A stretch of DNA of 42,446 nt from Burkholderiales bacterium (GTDB taxonomy: Bacteria > Pseudomonadota > Gammaproteobacteria > Burkholderiales > JAEUOS01): assembly GCA_016790695.1 (NCBI GenBank), contig JAEUOS010000164.1:1-42446 (forward strand), given 5' to 3'. Position numbers and translations under genes: made by a program. The first letter of the stretch is position 1. Each line of letters begins with the position of its first letter. The notes below the pieces were generated by a model. It ran no database searches. It saw only the letters and a list, made by a program, of their open reading frames with translations, and was not told the origin of the DNA. Below are positions 15,533 through 24,418 of the stretch, piece after piece.

Positions 15533-17997
15533 TCCGGCGCGAGGGTGAACCGGAAGGTCGCGCCGGCGCCCGGCGCGGCCTCGGCCCAGATGCGGCCGCC
15601 ATGGCGCGAGACGATGCGCTTGACGATCGCCAGGCCGATGCCGGTGCCCTCGAAGTCGTCGCGGCTGTGCATGCGCTGGAACGGTCCGAACAGGCGGTCG
15701 GCATAGCGCATGTCGAAGCCCGCGCCGTTGTCGGCGACGAACCAGGCCGGCGCGCCGCCGGCGTCCGGTGCCCGCCCGAAGCGGATCCGCGCGTCCGCGA
15801 CCTTCGCCGAGAACTTCCACGCGTTGCCCAGCAGGTTCTCCAGCAGGATCCGCGCCATGCCCGCATCGCATTGCGCGCGCAGGCCGGGCGCGATGTCCCA
15901 CATCACCACGCGATCCGGCGCCGACTCGCGCAGGTGCGCGGCGATGTCGCCGGCGAGCGCCGAGAGATCGGTGTCCTCGCGCGCCACCGGCTCGCGGCCC
16001 AGGCGCGACAGGCTGAGCAGGTCGTCGATGAGCTGGCCCATGCGCTGCGCGCTGGCGCGGATGCGCCCGGCCATCTCCTCCTCGTCCGGCGCGAGGCGGC
16101 CGCGCAGGTCCTCGACCAGCAGCGCGAGGAAGCCGTCGATGCTGCGCAATGGCGCGCGCAGGTCGTGGGAGACGGAATAGGAGAACGCCTCCATCTCGGC
16201 GTTGGCCGCCTCCAGCGCGGCGGTGCGCTCGCGCACGCGGGACTCGAGGCTCGCGTTGAGGGCGGCGATCTCGGCCGCATGGCGCTTTTCGTCGGTGACG
16301 TTGAGGGCCGCGCTGAGGATGCATTTCTCGCCGTCGACGTCGATCAGCGAAGCGTACAGCCGTACATCGACGAAGCGGCCGTCCTTCGCACGTCGGCGCT
16401 GCTCGTGGCCGATCGCCCGCCCGGTCCGGCGCAACTCGTCGACGAACGCGGCGCGGGCCTCCGGGCTCGGCCAGGCATCGATCTCCAGGGTGGTCCGCCC
16501 CCGGGATTCGCCGCGCCCGAAGCCCATCGTCGTCTCGTCCGCCTGGTTCGCCTCGAGGATGCGGCCATCGCTCATGCGCGTGATCGACATGCCGATCGGG
16601 CTCAGGTGAAACGCCGTCGAGAAGCGTCGTTCGCTCGCCTCGAGCGCCGCGCGCGCCGCGGTCTCGCCGGTGATGTCGAGCATGGTGTTGATCGCATAGC
16701 GCACGCCGCCGTCCTCGATGATCGCGGTCGACACGATCACCGGAATCAGTCGTCCACCCGGATCGCGCAGGTTCATCCGCGCTGGCTCGGTCCAGCCGCT
16801 GGCCGAAAGCTGCCGGCGGTGGCGCGCCAGCTGCGCGTGGTCGACGATGAAGTCGTCGGTGCGCCGGCCGATGATCGCCTCGCGCGGCACGGCGATCGCG
16901 CGCTCCAGCGCCGCGTTCACGTCGACGATCTCTCCGGTCTCGAAACGCGTGATCGACACCGGCATCGGGCCGCGCCGAAAGATCGCCTCGAGGCGTTGTT
17001 CGCTCGAGCGCAAGGCTTCCCGCATGCGCGATTCCTCGCTGACATCGGTGACGGTCGAGAACAGGTGAGGCACTCCCTGCCATTCCAGCTGTTCGGTCGA
17101 GATCACGGCGTCGAACAACTCGCCGTCGTGGCGCCTGAACCGTATGCGCCAGCCGGTCACCCGTCGCGACGACGCGAGCGCGCGCACGTACGCCCGCCGC
17201 GTCGCGGCATCCTCCCACAGGCCGAGCGCGGCGGCATTGCGGCCGACCGCCTCGCTGCGCTGCATGCGGAACATCTTCTCGTAGGCGTCGTTGATCTCGA
17301 CGATCTCGCCGCCCGGCAGGCGCGTGATGATCAGGGCGGCGGGACTGCTGCGGAACAGCACCCGGAACAGGTCCTCGCTGCGCCCGAGCGCGGCCTCGGC
17401 CCGCTGCCGCTCGGCCGCCTGCAACTCGACGCGCATCGCCGCGCGCGTCACCAGCGTATGGGCGAAGTGCACGTTCGCCGCGAACGACGCCAGCGCCAGC
17501 GTCCAGATCACCCAATGCGCGACACCGACCGTGTAGGCGGGCTGCGGCAGCCGGCCCGCGTGCTCGGCGTGGATCAGGGCGGCGATGGCGAGCCCGCAGC
17601 AGACCACGATCGCCACCAGCGCGCGCCGGCCGAGGAACAGGCCGCCGACGACGACGGCCGCGACGAACCCGAGCGTGGCGAAGCTGCGGATCGAGCCGTA
17701 GGCCGCGCTGCCGACGGCGGCATAGGCGATCAGGAGGGCGATCACCCCGCTCAGGGCGAGATCCACGCGCTTCGCGCGCAGTGCCGCCATGCAGGCGGCG
17801 AGGCCCGGAACGAGCGCGGCAAGCGCCGCGACTTCAAGCGCCCGTGCCGACGGATCCAGCCAGGTGGCGGCAAGAACACCCGGCACCACCAGGAGCAGGC
17901 AGATCAGGATGCCGCGCAGTGCCCGGGCGACATCGTCAGCCACTTCGCCGTGCAGAAGCGGATTGGAGACGCGCGTCGGGGAAGCGGCGGAATTCAC
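15484..17997 (-). CDS. membrane-bound PAS sensor histidine kinase
   Basis: This protein of about 837 residues starts at a GTG overlapping the RNase G stop codon. Six hydrophobic helices (roughly residues 28-175) form an uncharacterised membrane sensor. Three PAS domains follow (about 205-325, 330-450 and 455-575), the first with SSPAALIITR and the second with GPMPVSITR. A short coiled coil leads to the HisKA domain, with phospho-acceptor His611 in SVSHDLRAPLRS. The HATPase domain has LLGNAWKFSAKV, DNGAGFDM and GTGIGLAIVKRI. No receiver domain or partner regulator is adjacent, so its target is unknown. The end of the gene overlaps guaD. The start could be a later GTG near 17941. Confidence 0.88.
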   Translation of the reverse strand: MNSAASPTRVSNPLLHGEVADDVARALRGILICLLLVVPGVLAATWLDPSARALEVAALAALVPGLAACMAALRAKRVDLALSGVIALLIAYAAVGSAAYGSIRSFATLGFVAAVVVGGLFLGRRALVAIVVCCGLAIAALIHAEHAGRLPQPAYTVGVAHWVIWTLALASFAANVHFAHTLVTRAAMRVELQAAERQRAEAALGRSEDLFRVLFRSSPAALIITRLPGGEIVEINDAYEKMFRMQRSEAVGRNAAALGLWEDAATRRAYVRALASSRRVTGWRIRFRRHDGELFDAVISTEQLEWQGVPHLFSTVTDVSEESRMREALRSSEQRLEAIFRRGPMPVSITRFETGEIVDVNAALERAIAVPREAIIGRRTDDFIVDHAQLARHRRQLSASGWTEPARMNLRDPGGRLIPVIVSTAIIEDGGVRYAINTMLDITGETAARAALEASERRFSTAFHLSPIGMSITRMSDGRILEANQADETTMGFGRGESRGRTTLEIDAWPSPEARAAFVDELRRTGRAIGHEQRRRAKDGRFVDVRLYASLIDVDGEKCILSAALNVTDEKRHAAEIAALNASLESRVRERTAALEAANAEMEAFSYSVSHDLRAPLRSIDGFLALLVEDLRGRLAPDEEEMAGRIRASAQRMGQLIDDLLSLSRLGREPVAREDTDLSALAGDIAAHLRESAPDRVVMWDIAPGLRAQCDAGMARILLENLLGNAWKFSAKVADARIRFGRAPDAGGAPAWFVADNGAGFDMRYADRLFGPFQRMHSRDDFEGTGIGLAIVKRIVSRHGGRIWAEAAPGAGATFRFTLAPDQPDAAAGAATREPST

Positions 17998-19460
17998 ATC
18001 AGGATGATGTCGTACTGGACCTGCGAATAGGCGTTCTCGACGGCCAGCGAGACCGGCTTGCCGATGAAGTCGGACAGCATCGCAAGCGCCTGCGACTCCT
18101 CCTCGAGGAACATGTCGATCACCGGCTGCGACGCGAGGATCCGGAACTCGCGCGGGCTGAACTGGCGCGCTTCGCGCGTGACCTCGCGCAGGATCTCGTA
18201 GCAGATCGTGCGCGGCGTCTTCAGCTCGCCGCGTCCCTGGCACACGGGGCAGGGCTCGCACAGCACGTGCGCGAGCGACTCGCGGGTGCGCTTGCGGGTC
18301 ATCTCGACCAGGCCGAGGCTGGTGAAGCCGGACACGCCGATCCGCGTGCGGTCGCGCGACAGCGCCTTGTTGAGCTCGGCCAGCACCGCGCTCTTGTGAT
18401 CGGCGTTGTCCATGTCGATGAAATCGGCGATCACGATGCCGCCGAGGTTGCGCAGCCGCAACTGCCGCGCGATCGCCTGCGCGGCTTCCAGGTTGGTCTT
18501 GAAGATGGTGTCGTCGAAGTTGCGCCCGCCGACGAAGGCGCCGGTGTTGACGTCGATGGTGGTCATCGCCTCGGTCTGGTCGATGATCAGGTAGCCGCCC
18601 GACTTGAGGTCGACGCGGCGCGCGAGCGCCTTCTCGATCTCGTCCTCGACGCCGAACAGGTCGAACAGGGGGCGCTCGCCGGTGTAGTGCATCACGCGCG
18701 AGAGCACGTTCGGCGTGTAGTCGCGCGCGAACTCGGTGAGCCTGACGAAATTCTCGCGCGAGTCCACCTGGATGCTGCCGGTCGACTCGGTGACCAGGTC
18801 GCGCAGCGCGCGCCGCGCGAGCGGCAGGTCCTGGTACAGGCAGCACGGGGCGCGCACCGTCTGCGCCTGCGACTGGACGTTGCCCCAGAGCTTGCGCAGG
18901 TAGCCGACGTCGGTCGCGAGGTCGTCCGTCGTGGCCGTCTCCGCCATGGTGCGGATGATGAAGCCGCCGGTCTCGCTTTCCGGAATCACGGCCTGCAGCA
19001 TGCCGCGCAACTGCTCGCGCTCGGCCTCGCTCTCGATCCGCTGCGAGATGCCGATGTGCGCCTCCTGCGGCAGGTAGACCAGCATGCGCCCGGCGATCGA
19101 GATCTGCGTGGACAGGCGCGCCCCCTTGGTCCCGATCGGGTCCTTGATCACCTGCACCATCAATGTCTGGCCTTCGTGCAGCAGTTGCTCGATCGGCCGC
19201 GGCGGCGTGCCGCCGCCGTGCTGGGCGTGGCGCATCTCCCAGATGTCGGCCACGTGGAGGAAGGCGGCACGCTCGAGGCCGATGTCGATGAAGGCCGACT
19301 GCATCCCCGGCAGCACCCGCGCGACCTTGCCCAGATACACGTTGCCGACCAGGCCGCGGCTGGCGGCGCGCTCGATGTGGATCTCCTGCGCGACACCTTG
19401 CTGCATGACCGCGACGCGCGTCTCCTGCGGCGTCACGTTGATGAGGATGTCTTCGCTCAT
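17994..19460 (-). CDS. rng: ribonuclease G
   Basis: This 488-residue RNase E/G-family endoribonuclease (E. coli RNase G has 489) matures 16S rRNA 5' ends and decays some mRNAs. The N-terminus ILINVTPQETRVAV aligns with the family start, so ATG 19460 is chosen over GTG 19478. An S1 RNA-binding domain covers about residues 38-120. Catalytic Mg-binding Asp303 (TTIDVNTGAF) and Asp346 (IVIADFIDMDN) fall at the E. coli numbers. The Zn-link cysteines are in CEPCPVCQG at 401-409. There is no long RNase E-like C-terminal scaffold. The maf gene that often precedes rng in proteobacteria is absent here. The stop overlaps the sensor kinase start. Confidence 0.95.
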   Translation of the reverse strand: MSEDILINVTPQETRVAVMQQGVAQEIHIERAASRGLVGNVYLGKVARVLPGMQSAFIDIGLERAAFLHVADIWEMRHAQHGGGTPPRPIEQLLHEGQTLMVQVIKDPIGTKGARLSTQISIAGRMLVYLPQEAHIGISQRIESEAEREQLRGMLQAVIPESETGGFIIRTMAETATTDDLATDVGYLRKLWGNVQSQAQTVRAPCCLYQDLPLARRALRDLVTESTGSIQVDSRENFVRLTEFARDYTPNVLSRVMHYTGERPLFDLFGVEDEIEKALARRVDLKSGGYLIIDQTEAMTTIDVNTGAFVGGRNFDDTIFKTNLEAAQAIARQLRLRNLGGIVIADFIDMDNADHKSAVLAELNKALSRDRTRIGVSGFTSLGLVEMTRKRTRESLAHVLCEPCPVCQGRGELKTPRTICYEILREVTREARQFSPREFRILASQPVIDMFLEEESQALAMLSDFIGKPVSLAVENAYSQVQYDIILM

Positions 19461-19634
19461 CCGGCTATTCTGGCACACGGCCGGCGGACGGCCGGCAACC
19501 GGGATGCCGGGCGTTCCCGCGGGGCAGGGCGCGACGCCCGACCCGGCGACGCCCGTTGCGCCAATCGCCGGCCGGTCCCCGGGCGCTTGCGCGCGCGGCG
19601 CGAACCCGCGGGAAGCGGGCGGCCGGTCCTCCGG

Positions 19635-21314
19635 TCAGCCGGCGCCGCCGCGCAGCAGCCTGCCAGGCCGCGGCTGGCCCGCCCGCAGGCCCGTGCTGTC
19701 CGCCACCTCGACCCCGTTGACCCAGACCCCGTGCACGCCCACGGCATCGGTGTGCAGGCGCCCGGCGCCGCCCGGGAGATCGTGCACGCGCCGCTTCGCG
19801 CCGCGCCCGACCGTGGCCGGGTCGAACAGCAGCAGATCGGCCGCATGGCCGCGCTTGAGCAGGCCGCGGTCGGCGAACCCGAACACGGCGGCCGGCTGCC
19901 CGGTCAGCCGCCGCACGGCCTCCTCGAGCGGCATCTTGCCGAGATCCCGCGACCAGTGCCCGAGCAGGTGCAGCCCGAAGGCCGCATCGTTGAAGAACGT
20001 CAGGTGCGCGCCCGCGTCCGAAAGGCTGACCAGGCTGTGCGGATGATTGAGCATGCGGCCGACCGCGTCCTCGTCCGAGTTGAGCAGCGTGGCGGTGAAC
20101 ACGGTGTCGAGGTCCTCGGCGAGCGCGAGGTCGAGCATGCAGTCGAGCGGGTCGCTCCCGGCCTCGCGCGCGAGCGCGGCGATGCTCTTCTGTTCGAGCG
20201 GCCGGTGCCGCGCCTGCGCCGCCTGAACCACCTGCACCTGGTCCCACTCGCCGTTGAACAGCCGGAACTTCGCCGGCGCGCGCAGTTCGGCGCGCAGGCC
20301 CTCGCGGAACGCCGGCGCCGCGATCGCCGCCTTGAAGGCGTCGCCCTTGAGCCCCAGCACGTGCTGCCAGGCACCGAGGCCTTCGAGCGGGTAGGGCGAA
20401 TGCAGCGTGAAGTCCATCGTCAGCGGACAGCACGACACCGCGCCCAGCAGGCGGCGCCCGCGCCGGTTGGCTGCATCGATCGCCGCCAGGTCGTCGAACA
20501 CCGCCTGCGGGTTGGTCTTGTTGTGCAGCAGCGCGGCGATCACCACCGGCCGGCCGGTCCGCGCCGCGAGATCCTCGAGGAAGTCGACGCGGGTGTGTCC
20601 GCCCTTGGTGAGCATGAACACGCCGCGTCCGCAGTCGCCGAGCACGTCGACCAGGGCGCGCAGTTCGTCGTCGGACGCAAGGCGCGACGGCATCGGCACG
20701 CCGCCCTCGCCGTTGTGCGCGGGCGACGTGCTGGTGGCGAAGCCGGCGGCGCCCGCGCGCATCGCCTCGGCGAGCAGTTCGCGCATGCGTTCCACCTCGG
20801 CGGTGGTGGCCGCGCGCCTGGGCGCGTCCTCCCCCATCACGTAGGTGCGCAGCGACGAGTGGCCGGCAAACGCCGCGACGTTGACGGCGGTGCCGCGGCG
20901 CTCGAGCATGTCGAGGTACTCGGGGACGGACTCGAAGTCCCAGCGGATGCCGCGGCGCAGGACATCCAGCGACATGCCCTCGACCTGCGTGAGGTTGCGC
21001 ATGACCAGTTCGCGGTCGGCGGGCCGGCACGGCGCGATGGTGAAGCCGCAGTTGCCGATGACCGCGGTCGTCACGCCGAGCGCCGGCGACGGGGCGAGCG
21101 ACGCGTCCCAGGTGACCTGGGCGTCGTAGTGCGTGTGGTTGTCGATGATGCCGGGCATCAGCGCGAGGCCGTCGGCATCGATGGTCGCGCGGGCAGTACC
21201 GTCGAACCGGCCGATCTCGGCGATCCTGCCGCCGAGGACGGCGAGGTCACCGGTCGTCGCCGCCGCCCCGGTGCCGTCGAGCAGGCGGGCGTTGCGGAAG
21301 ATCAGGTCGTACAT
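19635..21314 (-). CDS. D-aminoacylase-type amidohydrolase (N-acyl-D-amino acid deacylase family)
   Basis: This 559-residue amidohydrolase-superfamily protein resembles N-acyl-D-amino-acid deacylases and related dihydropyrimidinase-like hydrolases. Metal-site His60 and His62 occur in PGIIDNHTHYDAQ. GNCGFTIAPCRP near 85-96 has the bridging Cys typical of D-aminoacylases. GHSSLR and the late SLSDAGAHL carry further expected ligands. Start 21314 (MYDLIFRNARLLDG) matches the family's beta-sandwich opening. A 174-bp gap separates it from rng downstream. The exact acyl group and amino acid are not readable. It diverges from uvrD across 110 bp. Confidence 0.85.
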   Translation of the reverse strand: MYDLIFRNARLLDGTGAAATTGDLAVLGGRIAEIGRFDGTARATIDADGLALMPGIIDNHTHYDAQVTWDASLAPSPALGVTTAVIGNCGFTIAPCRPADRELVMRNLTQVEGMSLDVLRRGIRWDFESVPEYLDMLERRGTAVNVAAFAGHSSLRTYVMGEDAPRRAATTAEVERMRELLAEAMRAGAAGFATSTSPAHNGEGGVPMPSRLASDDELRALVDVLGDCGRGVFMLTKGGHTRVDFLEDLAARTGRPVVIAALLHNKTNPQAVFDDLAAIDAANRRGRRLLGAVSCCPLTMDFTLHSPYPLEGLGAWQHVLGLKGDAFKAAIAAPAFREGLRAELRAPAKFRLFNGEWDQVQVVQAAQARHRPLEQKSIAALAREAGSDPLDCMLDLALAEDLDTVFTATLLNSDEDAVGRMLNHPHSLVSLSDAGAHLTFFNDAAFGLHLLGHWSRDLGKMPLEEAVRRLTGQPAAVFGFADRGLLKRGHAADLLLFDPATVGRGAKRRVHDLPGGAGRLHTDAVGVHGVWVNGVEVADSTGLRAGQPRPGRLLRGGAG

Positions 21315-21334
21315 GATGCAGGGCGGTGCGCGGA

Positions 21335-21340
21335 TATAAT
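21335..21340 (+). promoter_or_regulatory. perfect TATAAT -10 candidate for uvrD
   Basis: TATAAT occurs in an AT-rich pocket 84 nt before the uvrD start in the uvrD/amidohydrolase divergent region. No matching -35 was seen at 17 nt. The same pocket reads ATTATA on the minus strand and could serve the amidohydrolase gene. Confidence 0.35.
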
Positions 21341-21424
21341 TCGACCGCTGAATTCTAACCCGCACGCCCGCGTCGGCTTTCGTGCCGCACGCCCCGGACC
21401 CGGGCCAGCTGCCGCCGGGCCGCA

Positions 21425-23605
21425 ATGTCCTCGCTCCTCGACAACCTCAATCCCCAGCAGTTCCAGGCAGTGACCCTGCCGAACGAGCCGGCCCTGATCC
21501 TGGCGGGCGCCGGTTCGGGCAAGACCCGCGTCCTGACCACGCGCATCGCCTGGCTGATCCAGACCGCGCAGGTGAGCCCGAACGGGGTGCTCGCCGTGAC
21601 GTTCACCAACAAGGCGGCGCGCGAGATGCTGCACCGCCTCTCCGCGATGCTGCCGATCAACCTGCGCGGCATGTGGATCGGCACCTTTCACGGGCTGGCC
21701 AATCGCTTCCTGCGCGCACACCATCGCGAGGCCGGCCTGCCGGCACTGTTCCAGATCCTCGATGCCGCCGACCAGCTCTCGGCGATCAAGCGTCTGCTCA
21801 AGGCGACCGGCGTCGACGAGGAGAAGTTTCCGCCCAGGAGCGTTGCGTGGTTCATCAATTCCTCGAAGGAGGCCGCGCTCCGCCCGAAGGACGTTGTCGC
21901 GAACGATGCGCACAACCGGCGCTTCATCGAGCTCTACGCCGCCTACGAGGAGCAATGCCGGCGCGAGGGCGTGGTCGACTTCGCTGAGCTTCTGCTGCGG
22001 ACCTACGAGGTGCTGTCGAGGAACGAGATCCTGCTCGAGCACTACCGCACCCGGTTCCGGCACATCCTCGTCGACGAGTTCCAGGACACCAACGAGCTGC
22101 AGTACAAGTGGCTCCGGCTGCTCGCCGGGCCCGACGCCGCGCATCCGGCGGCGGTCTTCGCCGTCGGCGACGACGACCAGTCGATCTACGCGTTCCGCGG
22201 CGCCCGCGTCGGCAACATGCTCGACTTCGAGCGCGATTTCCGGGTCTCGAACCTGATCAAGCTCGAGCAGAACTACCGTTCGCACGCCAACATCCTCGAC
22301 GCGGCCAACGCGCTGATCCGGAACAACGACAGCCGGCTCGGCAAGAATCTGTGGACCGATGCCGGGCAGGGCGAGCCGGTCCGCGTGTTCGAGGCGCAAA
22401 GCGATCTCGAGGAAGGACGCTGGCTGGTGGCGGAGATCCGGGCCCTGATCGCCGATGGCAGCCGGCGCGGCGAGATCGCGGTGCTGTACCGCTCGAACGC
22501 GCAGTCGCGGGTGATCGAGCAGCTGCTCTTCGCCGAGGGGATCCCGTACAAGGTCTACGGCGGGCTGCGCTTCTTCGAGCGCGCCGAGGTCAAGCACGCG
22601 ATCGCCTACCTGCGCCTGCTCGCCAACCCCGACGACGACACCTCGTACGCGCGCGTGGTGAACTTCCCCGCGCGCGGCATCGGTGCGCGCTCGCTCGAGC
22701 AGCTCGTCGACGCGGCCGGCCGGCGCGACATCGCCAACCCGGCGGGCATCTCGCTCTATCGCGCCGCGGAACTGCTGACCGGCAAGGCCGCGACCGCGGT
22801 GCGCGCGTTCAACCGCCTCGTCGATGGCATGCGCGAGGCCACCCGGGGGCTGCCGCTGCCCGAGGCGATCGACCACGTGCTCGAGCATTCCGGCCTGCGC
22901 GCCCACTACCAGGCCGAGCGCGAGGGGCGCGAACGGATCGAGAATCTCGACGAACTGATCAACGCGGCGGCCAATTTCTCCCAGGAGGACGAGGACAGCC
23001 TCGCCGCCTTCCTCGCGCATGCGGCCCTCGAGTCCGGCGACAACCAGGCCCAGGACGGGCAGGACGCCGTGCAGCTGATGACCGTGCACTCGGCCAAGGG
23101 CCTGGAGTTCAATCAGGTCTTCATCACCGGGCTCGAGGACGGCCTGTTCCCGCACGAGAACTCGGTGATGGAGCGCGCCGGGCTCGACGAGGAGCGGCGC
23201 CTGATGTACGTTGCGATCACGCGCGCGCGGCGCCGCCTCTATCTTTCGTTCGCACAGACCCGCATGCTGCACGGCCAGACCCGCTACAACCTCAAGTCGC
23301 GGTTCTTCGACGAGTTGCCCGAGAGCGCGCTGAAGTGGCTGACCCCGCGCTTCGCCGCCGGCCGCGGCGGCCTCTGGCAGGGCGACCACGATTTCGCGCC
23401 GGCGCCGCGCCCGGGTGCCGCGCGACCCGCACCGGCAGGCGATGCGGGATTCCGGATCGGCCAGAACGTGCGGCACGCGAAGTTCGGCGCCGGCGTGATC
23501 GTCAATGCCGAAGGCGGGGGCCAGGACGCCCGGGTCCAGGTCAATTTCGGCAGCGCCGGCGTCAAGTGGCTGGCGCTCGCCTACGCGAAGCTCGAGCCGC
23601 GCTAG
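21425..23605 (+). CDS. uvrD: DNA helicase II (UvrD)
   Basis: This 726-residue SF1A helicase removes UvrC and the cut oligonucleotide in nucleotide-excision repair and unwinds nicked DNA in mismatch repair. Motifs include LAGAGSGKTRVLTTR near residue 27, TFTNKAAREM, VDEFQDTNELQY near 216, GDDDQSIYAFRGA, EQNYRSHANI, TVHSAKGLEF and LMYVAITRARRRLYL. The C-terminal tail VKWLALAYAKLEPR is the conserved Tudor-like, RNA-polymerase-binding end of UvrD/PcrA, which identifies this copy as the housekeeping enzyme. No CTGT-N8-ACAG box was seen upstream, unlike the paralogue at 1081-3192. The stop codons of this gene and the convergent membrane-protein gene share one CTAG. Confidence 0.94.
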   Translation: MSSLLDNLNPQQFQAVTLPNEPALILAGAGSGKTRVLTTRIAWLIQTAQVSPNGVLAVTFTNKAAREMLHRLSAMLPINLRGMWIGTFHGLANRFLRAHHREAGLPALFQILDAADQLSAIKRLLKATGVDEEKFPPRSVAWFINSSKEAALRPKDVVANDAHNRRFIELYAAYEEQCRREGVVDFAELLLRTYEVLSRNEILLEHYRTRFRHILVDEFQDTNELQYKWLRLLAGPDAAHPAAVFAVGDDDQSIYAFRGARVGNMLDFERDFRVSNLIKLEQNYRSHANILDAANALIRNNDSRLGKNLWTDAGQGEPVRVFEAQSDLEEGRWLVAEIRALIADGSRRGEIAVLYRSNAQSRVIEQLLFAEGIPYKVYGGLRFFERAEVKHAIAYLRLLANPDDDTSYARVVNFPARGIGARSLEQLVDAAGRRDIANPAGISLYRAAELLTGKAATAVRAFNRLVDGMREATRGLPLPEAIDHVLEHSGLRAHYQAEREGRERIENLDELINAAANFSQEDEDSLAAFLAHAALESGDNQAQDGQDAVQLMTVHSAKGLEFNQVFITGLEDGLFPHENSVMERAGLDEERRLMYVAITRARRRLYLSFAQTRMLHGQTRYNLKSRFFDELPESALKWLTPRFAAGRGGLWQGDHDFAPAPRPGAARPAPAGDAGFRIGQNVRHAKFGAGVIVNAEGGGQDARVQVNFGSAGVKWLALAYAKLEPR

Positions 23606-24384
23606 GCGGCGGTTTCGTCGCGCGCGTCGTCGCCGCCCGGGAACACGGCGACGTAACTCGAGTAGTAGGAACAGGCGAACACGCAGACGACCGCGAGCCC
23701 GTAGGGAACGAAGATGAGGGCGAACAGCAGTTCGCTCACCTGGCCCTGGGGCAGGATCATGCGCAGCAGCCGCGCCACCGGCAGGGGCAGCAGCAGCTGC
23801 AGGGTCAGCCAGACCAGGCCATAGACGACGAACGCACGAAGGTTGCGCCAGGAGGCGACGAGGCTGAAGAACAGCGCCTTGCCCGGCGACATGCCGCGCC
23901 AGTGCACGAGCGCGGGCGCGAACCAGAACGCCAGCATCACGGGCACGTACAGCGGCAATGCGTAGAGCATGAGCTGCAGCGTGGCCATCGCGTCCGGCAA
24001 CGCGGTTCGGCCCGGCCGCGGCGCCTCGGGCGACGGGGCGACCCACGACAGGATGAGGATGATCGAGAACACCGCGGCCGCATAGGCGAAGCCGAGCTGC
24101 AGCTGCAGCCGGGGCCGTGCGCGCAGCGGCGCGAACAGCGCCTGCGGCAACGGCGGGCGCCCGCGCTGCGCCTCGGCGGCCGCGAGCATCAGGCCCGCAG
24201 TCAGGCCGGGCATCAGCACCAGGCCCGCGACCGGGCCGACGAACGGCACCAGCATGACCATGAACAGCGCGATCCACATCAGCGGGCACAGCGCGAACCA
24301 CAACCCGGGATAGGCGCGAAACAGGCGGTACCCGTGCGCGACCCACAGGGCGCCATGCATCGCGGGGAGGCGCTTGGCTTCCAT
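23602..24384 (-). CDS. BPSS1780-like multi-pass membrane protein
   Basis: This 260-residue hydrophobic protein resembles the uncharacterised BPSS1780 family common in Burkholderiales. About six membrane segments are visible: near residues 28-50, 50-70, 105-122, 140-160, 190-212 and 222-245. It begins MEAKRLPAMHGALWVAHGYRLF, where the amphipathic start is typical. The function is unknown. It lies 34 bp after thrB in the same direction, so co-transcription is likely. Its TAG stop overlaps the uvrD TAG in an antiparallel CTAG. Confidence 0.8.
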   Translation of the reverse strand: MEAKRLPAMHGALWVAHGYRLFRAYPGLWFALCPLMWIALFMVMLVPFVGPVAGLVLMPGLTAGLMLAAAEAQRGRPPLPQALFAPLRARPRLQLQLGFAYAAAVFSIILILSWVAPSPEAPRPGRTALPDAMATLQLMLYALPLYVPVMLAFWFAPALVHWRGMSPGKALFFSLVASWRNLRAFVVYGLVWLTLQLLLPLPVARLLRMILPQGQVSELLFALIFVPYGLAVVCVFACSYYSSYVAVFPGGDDARDETAA

Positions 24385-24418
24385 CACGAACCCCGTGGCG
24401 CGGGCCCGGCGCCGGCGA

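Noticed and set aside
12911..17515. A minus-strand frame of about 1,534 codons running through the bmp and guaD genes into the kinase gene.
   Set aside because: It lies opposite or out of frame with well-supported genes and shows no recognisable domain.
17998..18846. A longer start for the PAS kinase extending into rng, giving about 1,120 residues.
   Set aside because: The extra 283 residues are an out-of-frame reading of rng and Arg/Pro-rich. The GTG at the rng stop gives a natural membrane N-terminus.
19461..19634. A small gene or RNA between rng and the D-aminoacylase-like gene.
   Set aside because: Only short GC-rich frames without motifs and a few weak hairpins (GGCCGGC repeats) are seen.
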